From: Leucobacter sp. UBA1945
Lineage (GTDB): Bacteria > Actinomycetota > Actinomycetes > Actinomycetales > Microbacteriaceae
Assembly: GCA_002336855.1 (NCBI GenBank)
Contig: DDEV01000060.1
Location: 1 to 27,257 of the forward strand
Reading direction: 5' to 3'
Length of the DNA stretch: 27,257 bases
A model generated the notes under the pieces. It worked only from the letters and a program-made list of their open reading frames with translations, was not told where the DNA came from and did no database searches. Both the position numbers and the translations under genes were made by a program. Within the stretch, counting starts at the first letter, position 1, and every line of letters starts with the position of its first letter. Below, piece by piece: positions 7,716 to 13,899 of this stretch.

Positions 7716-7732
7716 ACACGAGTCGCTCAGAC

Positions 7733-8728
7733 TCAATCATTCATGATCGAGTCTGGCTGAATGTCGATCTTTGCGCCCGTCAGCTTTGCGGCGAGGCGAG
7801 CGTTCTGGCCCTCTTTGCCGATCGCGAGCGAAAGCTGGAAGTCGGGTACGAGCGCGCGCACCTGCTTCAGCTGCTCGTTGAGCATGAACACGTCGGTGAC
7901 CTTCGACGGCGAGAGCGCGTTTGCCACAAACTTCGGCAGTTCGGGCGAGTAGTCGACGATGTCGATCTTCTCTTCGCCCAGCTCGCTCATGACAGCGCGC
8001 ACTCGGCGCCCCATCTCGCCGATGCAGGTGCCCTTTGCGTTGATGCCGGGCTGGGTTGCGCGCACTGCGACCTTGGTGCGATGACCGGCTTCACGCGCGA
8101 GCGAAACGATCTCGACGATTCCGGCCGAAAGCTCTGGAACCTCAAGCTCGAAGAGTCGGCGCACGAGACCCGGGTGGGTGCGCGACACAACGATCTGCGG
8201 GCCCTTCAGACCCTTCGACACGCTCGTCACGTACACGCGCAGACGTGTGCCGTGCTTGTACTCTTCGCCGGGAACCTGCTCCTCGGGAGGCATGATCGCC
8301 TCGAGGTCGCCGAGATCGATGTGCACCATGCGCGGGTTCGGGCCCTGCTGCACGATGCCAGAGACGATGTGGCCTTCTTTGTCTTTGAACTGGCCGAGCA
8401 CCTGGTCGTCGCCGAGGTCGCGCAGACGCTGGTTGATGACCTGTTTCGCGGCGTTCGCGCCGATACGGCCGAACTCCTCGGTATCGGCAAGTGCTTCGCC
8501 GATCACTTCGCCGGCGTCGTTCAGCTCGGGCACGAGCACGCTGATGGCGCCGGTCTTGCGGTCGAGCGTCACTCGAACCTCATCGTCAGAGGGCTCGGCG
8601 TGGCCGATGTTCACCTCGTGCTTGATGTACGCAGTATGGATGGCCTGCTCGATGATGCTGGCAAGTTCCTCGAACGGAATCTCGCGCTCGCGCTCAAGTC
8701 CGCGCAGCATGGCGAGGTCGATCTTCAC
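7733..8728 (-). CDS. nusA: Transcription termination/antitermination factor NusA
   Basis: A 331-residue NusA of the length usual in actinobacteria. The N-terminal RNA polymerase-binding domain runs to about residue 115 (MKIDLAMLRGLEREREIPFEE...), an S1 domain follows (GHIVSGIVQQG...; HIDLGDLEAIMPPEEQ), then two KH domains (FVANALSPSKVTDVF; LAIGKEGQNARLAAKLTGAKIDI). The GTG at 8726-8728 has a strong AAGGAGG six bases upstream. It binds RNA polymerase and controls pausing and termination. In most actinobacteria the order is rimP-nusA-ylxR-infB; here no rimP lies immediately upstream and ylxR is displaced by about 7 kb. A TATTCT box at 8780-8785 (minus) is a weak -10 candidate. Confidence 0.96.
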   Translation of the reverse strand: MKIDLAMLRGLEREREIPFEELASIIEQAIHTAYIKHEVNIGHAEPSDDEVRVTLDRKTGAISVLVPELNDAGEVIGEALADTEEFGRIGANAAKQVINQRLRDLGDDQVLGQFKDKEGHIVSGIVQQGPNPRMVHIDLGDLEAIMPPEEQVPGEEYKHGTRLRVYVTSVSKGLKGPQIVVSRTHPGLVRRLFELEVPELSAGIVEIVSLAREAGHRTKVAVRATQPGINAKGTCIGEMGRRVRAVMSELGEEKIDIVDYSPELPKFVANALSPSKVTDVFMLNEQLKQVRALVPDFQLSLAIGKEGQNARLAAKLTGAKIDIQPDSIMND

Positions 8729-8753
8729 GGTGGGCCTCCTTATTCAGATGTCA

Positions 8754-8771
8754 GACCCGCGCCCGCGGGTC
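8754..8771. promoter_or_regulatory. Palindrome in the nusA 5' leader
   Basis: GACCCGCG-CC-CGCGGGTC, 8-bp perfect arms with a 2-base centre, 25 bases upstream of the nusA GTG and just above its ribosome site. A 2-base loop is too tight for an RNA hairpin without opening a pair, so it could be a protein-binding dyad or a hairpin with a 4-base loop. NusA autoregulation is known in other bacteria; a role here is a guess. Confidence 0.45.
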
Positions 8772-8880
8772 AGCTATCCAGAATACCTCACCAGATTCAG
8801 AACCGACCACCTACGCGCCCCACCGCCCCGAGCGGCAGAGCTTCTGGTGCTCTGTGGAGCAGTGAGGGAGCTTCCGAAAC

Positions 8881-9420
8881 TCAATACTCGTCGAATAGCG
8901 TGAATCCTTCTGGCGCTTTGAGGCACGGACTGAAGCTGCTCATCGAGAACTCGAGGCCACCTTCGCGAAGGACAATCTTGCTCACGAAGAATACGTATCC
9001 TTCAGGAGATGTGAGCTTGAGGTCATCGTGTTTGTCTGGTTCTTCCCATTCGGCTGTCCAACCGCCCTGTCGGTAATCATTGGCAACCGCGTCCAATATT
9101 GAATTCAGGTCGACTGTTGGTTTGACTTCCAGGTCGTAGCCGCCTGGCAGCATCACCCCTGCGGCATCAGGCGAGGACCCCGCACCCGCCATCCAGTCAC
9201 AGGACAGGCCATGCATGCGGGGAATAGGTTCTTCAAATCCGCCTATTACCCACTCCTGTGGGACGTACTGTGCCAGGCGAACTAGTTCGTCATTCTGAAA
9301 TACACGTGCCTCTTGCAGCGTGATGGGTGGAGGATCGGGTTGGACAGTGTCGACCTCTGCTGCGCAACTACTCAACATGATCACTGACAAGATGAGAGCT
9401 CCTATGGAATAACTTCTCAT
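8881..9420 (-). CDS. Small secreted lipoprotein of unknown function
   Basis: A 179-residue protein with signal peptide MRSYSIGALILSVIMLSSC, lipobox LSSC, Cys19. The mature part is acidic, with QEARVFQNDELVRLAQYVPQEW, a Gly/Asp-rich middle and two more Cys residues (CDWMAG; SPCLKAP) that could pair. I do not recognise a family. ATG at 9418-9420 overlaps the stop of the DUF1023 gene by 4 bp, so the two are translationally coupled. In secreted-toxin cassettes a lipoprotein after the effector is often an immunity or surface partner; that is a hypothesis. One sampled coding line (9001-9060) is 50% GC, clearly below proS and the esr genes. Confidence 0.85.
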   Translation of the reverse strand: MRSYSIGALILSVIMLSSCAAEVDTVQPDPPPITLQEARVFQNDELVRLAQYVPQEWVIGGFEEPIPRMHGLSCDWMAGAGSSPDAAGVMLPGGYDLEVKPTVDLNSILDAVANDYRQGGWTAEWEEPDKHDDLKLTSPEGYVFFVSKIVLREGGLEFSMSSFSPCLKAPEGFTLFDEY

Positions 9421-11150
9421 ATTTCACCTTTCAATAGGTCGAGCATCTGCTTCAACGCTTCTTCGTTCGTTTCGGGTCCCTCGGCGATGCGACTATGGCT
9501 CTCAAACCGGGCAAGACCCTCGGAGTCGAAGACATGCTGCTGAAACACATCGTTCAGCTCGTGCGGCGTCCAAAGCCTGCCACCGTCGATCATGTTGATC
9601 GCATCATTGTCGTATTGAAAGTGGTGGTAGTCGGTGCCCGGATCGGGGCGCCAGTCACGCAGCGCAAACGCGCCACCGAGCGACATGACCGTGTCGAAGT
9701 CGGCCCCCGAAAGCTCTGCCCCAGAGAGCACGCTCATACCTGCGCTGTGAGCGATGGCCACTTGCGAATCCCCCTGCAACGAGGGCTCGCGCTCAACCAC
9801 TTCACGTTGAAACTCGGCGACCTGCCCGCCGAGTTCTTGCAGCCTGTCGTAGTTCGTATTCGCGCCGGGGCCGAGCCAACTGACCCATGAGCCGTCTTTG
9901 TACACGAACGCGACACTGGTGCCGCTCGAGCGAGTCACGAGGTACTGGGCCACTTGCTGGGCCGACCCGGCATGGAAGTGTTTCATCTGAGACATCGTGC
10001 CTGGCAAGAAGGTGATAACCCGGACAGTGTCTGGCCCGGCTTCGCCGATCATCTCGACGATCCGACTGTTGCCAGGGTCGCTCACCACAAGCTTGACTCG
10101 CCCTGCAGCGACCCGGTTCCAATAGTCAGCCTCCTGCGCACTAATGCCCTCCGCATTCGCGAAGTGCTCAGCACTTCGCGCGTTAGCCGCCACTCGGCTT
10201 TCGAGGGGCACTCCCGCAAGGTTGCCGACCACGAGCGGCGCTTCGGCAATCAGCTGCTGTCTCTGACTTTCGGTGAGGCGCCACCACCACTGCGCGACCG
10301 CCTCAGCGGGAGGCGACTTTCCGGTTGTCGCCAGCTGTAGTGCGTACTCGTCGTAGAGGTTCGTAAGCAGTGGATGGCTGCGCCGCTCGCCAGGTTTGAT
10401 CGCTGCACCGACACGAATTGTTGTCTGCCGGCTCGTCGAGACTGCGGGGACTATGACAGCTGAAGCCTCAATCGAATCACTTACATGCAACGCATCGCCG
10501 TCACTCAGCCGTTCGAGCTTGCTCACGAAGAGCCGCTCTGCTTCGACCCGGTCGTCGAGCAACGACCGCCACTGTCTCTGCAGCAGTTGCAATTCTTCTA
10601 GCGCGCTGCGCCACCGCAACGCAGCTACGCACCATTGCGACTCATAGCGCGCCCGGAGCTCAGCGTTTTCTGCCGAGTCACCATAGTCCGCGTCGGGTCG
10701 CGGCAATTTGAGCGGCACCCCGATGTTCCAGTGCAGTTGCACTGAACACTGCAACATAGCGAGAATTTCTCGCGCCTCGGAGACGCACCCGCGTATCTCG
10801 GCGAGCTGCTCACTCACCCGGTCTTCAATCTGTCGAGCTTGCGCGTGGATACTTTCGATCTGCTCGCCATAAGAACGAAACGCTGAGCTGCCGGCCTCAG
10901 ACACTGCAAGGGCAGCCTGAGCGCGCAGCTGCACCCGTTCAGATAGCACTAGCTCGACTCGCTCAATCGTGAGGCTCTGGTTCGCACTGAAATGAGCACG
11001 GGCAGAGCGAGTTGTATCGACGAGTTGCTGCAAATGCGCAGACACCCGGTTCAGGCGAGCCTCTGCTTCGTGGGCCTCACCCGGGTCGCCTGACACTGGT
11101 GTCTCGACGGCGAGCACCTCGCAAGGCAGAACGGGAACAAGGACGCTCAT
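9417..11150 (-). CDS. DUF1023-type alpha/beta hydrolase with long helical N-terminal domain
   Basis: A 577-residue protein without a signal peptide. Residues ~25-240 are helical, Gln/Glu/Arg-rich and coiled-coil-like, similar in style to N-terminal domains of type VII secretion substrates. Residues ~288-324 carry the DUF1023 lead-in WWWRLTESQRQQL...VVGNLAGVPLESR. The hydrolase core follows with nucleophile elbow AHSAG (467-471, Ser469) where GHSxG is more usual, and a likely catalytic His552 in FESHSRI. Start ATG 11148-11150 overlaps the preceding stop by 1 bp (TGATG). Middle gene of a four-gene cassette. Substrate unknown; a secreted lipase or esterase, or a toxin, is plausible. Confidence 0.85.
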   Translation of the reverse strand: MSVLVPVLPCEVLAVETPVSGDPGEAHEAEARLNRVSAHLQQLVDTTRSARAHFSANQSLTIERVELVLSERVQLRAQAALAVSEAGSSAFRSYGEQIESIHAQARQIEDRVSEQLAEIRGCVSEAREILAMLQCSVQLHWNIGVPLKLPRPDADYGDSAENAELRARYESQWCVAALRWRSALEELQLLQRQWRSLLDDRVEAERLFVSKLERLSDGDALHVSDSIEASAVIVPAVSTSRQTTIRVGAAIKPGERRSHPLLTNLYDEYALQLATTGKSPPAEAVAQWWWRLTESQRQQLIAEAPLVVGNLAGVPLESRVAANARSAEHFANAEGISAQEADYWNRVAAGRVKLVVSDPGNSRIVEMIGEAGPDTVRVITFLPGTMSQMKHFHAGSAQQVAQYLVTRSSGTSVAFVYKDGSWVSWLGPGANTNYDRLQELGGQVAEFQREVVEREPSLQGDSQVAIAHSAGMSVLSGAELSGADFDTVMSLGGAFALRDWRPDPGTDYHHFQYDNDAINMIDGGRLWTPHELNDVFQQHVFDSEGLARFESHSRIAEGPETNEEALKQMLDLLKGEI

Positions 11151-11464
11151 CAGGCGAGCTCCTGCTCTCGTGACGACTGCGACGAGCCCACCTCGACTGC
11201 AGCCGCGAGTTGCAGATCGAGTTCGCCGCCACGCTCCACCAGGTGCGTCACGAGTTCTGCACTGGCCGCAGAACCCTGCGACAGCTGCGCAGCCGCTCGG
11301 CCGACTGCACTCAGAAACTCGCGTGTCGCATACGCGACGTCAGTGACGCTCTCAAACGCCAAACCTTCAGCGAGGTCGACCGCCGCGAGGGGCTCGGCGG
11401 CAACCCGCAGCGCATCGGCCGCGCCGCAAAGAGAAGCCCGCTCTAGCCTCATGTGATCTGACAT
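11150..11464 (-). CDS. Small helical WXG100-like partner protein, hypothetical
   Basis: A 104-residue, mostly helical, Ala/Glu/Leu-rich protein without signal peptide, membrane helix or tryptophan. Three starts are possible (GTG 11473, ATG 11470, ATG 11464); AGAGG sits 8 bases before the ATG at 11462-11464, so that one was chosen. Size, helical content and place between a WXG100-like gene and a DUF1023 effector fit a second small type VII secretion-type protein, which often forms a heterodimer with its neighbour. A YxxxE stretch (YATRE) is present inside the protein. Family not recognised. It ends with TGATG, overlapping the next start. Confidence 0.72.
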   Translation of the reverse strand: MSDHMRLERASLCGAADALRVAAEPLAAVDLAEGLAFESVTDVAYATREFLSAVGRAAAQLSQGSAASAELVTHLVERGGELDLQLAAAVEVGSSQSSREQELA

Positions 11465-11492
11465 CGTCATCACCTCTCACCGCGGATACGAC

Positions 11493-11786
11493 TCAGTTGA
11501 TGCGCGCGGCGATCTGAGCGTCGAGCTCGCGAATCGAGCTCGCAGACTGCAGCAAGAAACTCTGAATCTCGGAGAGCTTTGCAACCACGTTGTTCGCGCT
11601 GGCCGTGTATTCGGAGTACGCGCCGTCGAGCTTGACGGAGGCGTGCTCGGTAACGAACCCCGAAGACACCAGGTTTTGGATCAGGGCCTGCAAACTCTGC
11701 AGCCTTTCGCTGATCTCTTCTCGGCCATGCCCCAACTGCGCGGCTGCCTGCTCGATATCTGCGTATGACACGTTGATGTGCGACAT
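11493..11786 (-). CDS. WXG100-superfamily protein (type VII secretion target-like)
   Basis: A 97-residue all-helical protein: MSHINVSYADIEQAAAQLGHGREEI, a first helix to about residue 40, a turn LVSSGFVTEHAS where WXG would sit, and a second helix with AYSEYTASANNVVAKLSEIQSFL. This pattern fits actinobacterial WXG100 relatives, although the Trp-x-Gly turn is replaced by Ser-Ser-Gly-Phe. ATG 11784-11786 has AGGAG seven bases upstream; the longer open frame above is not supported and runs through the proS terminator. First gene of the cassette. Such proteins are exported as dimers by an EccC-type ATPase; none is encoded in the window. Confidence 0.82.
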   Translation of the reverse strand: MSHINVSYADIEQAAAQLGHGREEISERLQSLQALIQNLVSSGFVTEHASVKLDGAYSEYTASANNVVAKLSEIQSFLLQSASSIRELDAQIAARIN

Positions 11787-11935
11787 GCTTGGACTCCTGT
11801 TTCTCTGTAAGAAATGCGCGGAGCCCCCTTCGCGCAAGGTGTAGTAGGTCGCCGTGAACGGCGATGCCTCAACAATAAGCACACCCAGAGCAGTAATTCG
11901 ACAGAAGTAGCAAATCTGTGTATAACTCAGGCAAA

Positions 11936-11977
11936 AGCCCCCTGTGAGCGACAAGTGATTGTCGCTCACAGGGGGCT
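11936..11977 (-). terminator. Rho-independent terminator of proS
   Basis: Perfect 19-bp stem with a 4-base loop: AGCCCCCTGTGAGCGACAA (11936-11954), GTGA, then its complement (11959-11977). On the minus strand it begins 65 bases after the proS stop and ends in CTTTTGC. It separates proS from the secretion-type cassette, whose promoter must lie between 11787 and 11935. Confidence 0.9.
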
Positions 11978-12042
11978 CGATCCTCGCCCAAATCTCACAT
12001 GAGACGGGCAGCAGAAGGCACGGAAACCCTCAGCGGCGGCGT

Positions 12043-13830
12043 TTACGCACCAAACAGCGCCGGCACATCCGAAAGCGCGACACGATCCTTGGTGCCAGCC
12101 GCGCGATCCCACACCTCGGCAAAGCCCTCGGCCGCGTCGCGACCAACGACCACCACGCGGGGCACGCCAAGCAACTCGGCGTCACCGAACTTCACGCCAG
12201 GTGAAACCTTCGGGCGATCGTCGAAGATCACCTCAACGCCAGCGGCATCGAGGGTGGCAGCGAGCGACTCGGCGATCTCGTAGACCGCCTCGTCTTTGCC
12301 TGTCGCGACAAGATGCACGTCGAACGGCGCAACGGCCGTCGGCCAGACGAGGCCACGATCGTCGTGGTTCAGCTCGGCCAGCACCGCAAGAATACGGGTG
12401 ACACCAATACCGTACGAACCCATCGTCACGGTGACGAGCTTGCCGTTCTCGTCGAGCACCTTGAGCCCCAGCGCCTCGGCGTACTTGCGACCGAGCTGGA
12501 AGACGTGACCGATCTCCATGCCGCGCGCAAGTTCGACCGGGCCCGACCCGTCAGGGGCGGGATCGCCGGTGCGCACGTTCGCGATATCTGCAACGCCGTC
12601 AGCCTCGAAGTCACGGCCCGCAACCAGGTGCGCAACGTGCTTCTCGTGCTCGTTCGCGCCGGTCACCCACGCGGTTCCCGCAACAACACGCGGGTCGAGC
12701 AGGTAGCGAATGCCTGTCGACCCCTCGAGTCCGAGCACGGGGGCGCCCGCAGCGCCAGGCCCGATGTACCCCTTCACGAGGCCGGGGTGCTTCGCGATAT
12801 CCTCGGCAGTCGCGGGCTCGACCTCGCAGCCGCTGAACGCGACCTCGGCACGCTTCATGTCTGCCTCGCGGTCGCCGGGGATACCGACGACGACGAGCGA
12901 GCGCTCACCCTCGTGCTCACCCGAGATCGGGGTCACGGCGAGCACCACGTTCTTGAGCGTGTCTGCAGCCGTCCACTCGCGGCCGTCCTCGCGAGGCAGC
13001 ACGGCGTTCGTGTGCGCGACGAGCGTCTCGATCGTGGGCGTGTTCGGCGAATCGAACACGAGGGCCGCGGGGAGCGCAGCGATCTCATCGGCAGACAGGG
13101 CATCGGGTACCGGGGTCGCGAATGCCTCGACGTTCGCCACGAACCCGCCCGAGGAGCGCACGAAGGTGTCCTCGCCGATCGCGATCGGCAGCAAGAACTC
13201 CTCGCTCTTCGAGCCGCCCATTGCGCCGGCATCAGCCTTCACGATGACGTACTCGAGGCCGAGACGCTTGAAGATGCGCTCGTACGCATCACGCTGCGCC
13301 TGGTAGCTCGCGTCGAGCCCCTCGTCGCTCACGTCGAACGAGTAGGCGTCTTTCATCGTGAATTCGCGGCCGCGCAGCAGCCCGGCGCGTGGCCGCGCCT
13401 CGTCGCGGTACTTGTCTTGAATCTGATAAATGCTCAGCGGCAGGTCTTTGTACGACGACACGATGTCTTTCACCATGAGCGTGAAAACCTCTTCGTGCGT
13501 CGGCGCGAGCAGGTAGTCGGCGCCGTGTCGATCCTGCAGACGGAACAGATCGTCACCGTACTCTTCCCAGCGCCCGGTCACCTCGTAGGGCTCGCGGGGC
13601 AGCAGGCCCGGAAAATGCACCTCGTGCGCACCCGCAGCGTGCATCTCTTCGCGCACGATCTGCTCGATCTTCGCCTTCACCTTGAGCCCGAGCGGCAGCC
13701 AGGCGAACACGCCCGGCGCCTGGCGCCTGATGTATCCGGCGCGCACGAGCAGCTTGTGGCTCGTGATCTCGGCGTCAGCCGGATCCTCGCGCAGGGTCTT
13801 CAGAAAGTAGTTCGAAAGTCGAGTCAGCAC
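12043..13830 (-). CDS. proS: Prolyl-tRNA synthetase, bacterial type
   Basis: A 595-residue class II synthetase that charges tRNA-Pro. Class II motif 1 lies near GLKVKAKIEQIVREEM; motif 2 is in RDEARPRAGLLRGREFTMKDAYSFD; an editing (INS) insertion fills about residues 230-390; motif 3 is MGSYGIGVTRIL; the anticodon-binding domain closes the protein (VAPFDVHLVATG...). The start is GTG at 13828-13830 with no ribosome site; a TACGAT box ends 7 bases before it, which suggests a leaderless mRNA. Transcribed away from pmt with 69 bp between them. Length and domain order are normal. Confidence 0.97.
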   Translation of the reverse strand: MLTRLSNYFLKTLREDPADAEITSHKLLVRAGYIRRQAPGVFAWLPLGLKVKAKIEQIVREEMHAAGAHEVHFPGLLPREPYEVTGRWEEYGDDLFRLQDRHGADYLLAPTHEEVFTLMVKDIVSSYKDLPLSIYQIQDKYRDEARPRAGLLRGREFTMKDAYSFDVSDEGLDASYQAQRDAYERIFKRLGLEYVIVKADAGAMGGSKSEEFLLPIAIGEDTFVRSSGGFVANVEAFATPVPDALSADEIAALPAALVFDSPNTPTIETLVAHTNAVLPREDGREWTAADTLKNVVLAVTPISGEHEGERSLVVVGIPGDREADMKRAEVAFSGCEVEPATAEDIAKHPGLVKGYIGPGAAGAPVLGLEGSTGIRYLLDPRVVAGTAWVTGANEHEKHVAHLVAGRDFEADGVADIANVRTGDPAPDGSGPVELARGMEIGHVFQLGRKYAEALGLKVLDENGKLVTVTMGSYGIGVTRILAVLAELNHDDRGLVWPTAVAPFDVHLVATGKDEAVYEIAESLAATLDAAGVEVIFDDRPKVSPGVKFGDAELLGVPRVVVVGRDAAEGFAEVWDRAAGTKDRVALSDVPALFGA

Positions 13831-13837
13831 GGTTTCT

Positions 13838-13843
13838 ATCGTA
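13838..13843 (-). promoter_or_regulatory. -10 box for leaderless proS
   Basis: TACGAT read on the minus strand, followed by seven bases (AGAAACC) and the GTG start. This TANNNT-N7-GTG layout is typical of leaderless actinobacterial genes. No clear -35 hexamer is seen at 17-18 bases. Confidence 0.6.
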
Positions 13844-13859
13844 GTCGTCGGCGGGCAGG

Positions 13860-13868
13860 GCGAGGATC
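13860..13868. repeat. GCGAGGATC 9-mer in the proS/pmt divergent promoter region
   Basis: One of 11 exact copies in the window on both strands (starts 2252, 5965, 11979, 13792, 13860, 13944, 14606, 19100, 25887, 26898, 27198). This copy lies where the -35 regions of both proS and pmt would fall. Function unknown. Confidence 0.6.
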
Positions 13869-13887
13869 ACCAAACCGGCAAGAACCA

Positions 13888-13893
13888 TAGGCT
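13888..13893 (+). promoter_or_regulatory. -10 box for leaderless pmt
   Basis: TAGGCT followed by six bases (GGTGGG) and the GTG start of the mannosyltransferase at 13900. The same hexamer and spacing occur before cysS. Confidence 0.6.
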
Positions 13894-13899
13894 GGTGGG

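Larger units (their letters stand above)
7265..7732. other. 468-bp non-coding gap between the response regulator and nusA
   Basis: No convincing gene is present; the short frames here lack ribosome sites and family features. The gap contains the nusA terminator (7676-7715), a second hairpin (7563-7597), and a direct repeat ACACTGCTC at 7355-7363 and 7393-7401, about 100-130 bp upstream of the response regulator start. The regulator's promoter must lie here but I could not assign it. One sampled 60-base line (7381-7440) is 47% GC, lower than most coding lines nearby. Confidence 0.6.

Noticed and set aside
7661..9076. 471-codon plus-strand open frame opposite nusA
   Set aside because: It mirrors nusA and crosses its terminator and leader; no recognisable domain. 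A GC-rich shadow frame.
11787..11969. N-terminal extension of the WXG100-like frame
   Set aside because: It would read through the proS terminator hairpin and has no ribosome site; the ATG at 11786 has AGGAG.
12313..13890. 525-codon plus-strand open frame opposite proS
   Set aside because: It is the antisense shadow of proS, full of Arg/His/Glu runs, and has no family feature or ribosome site.
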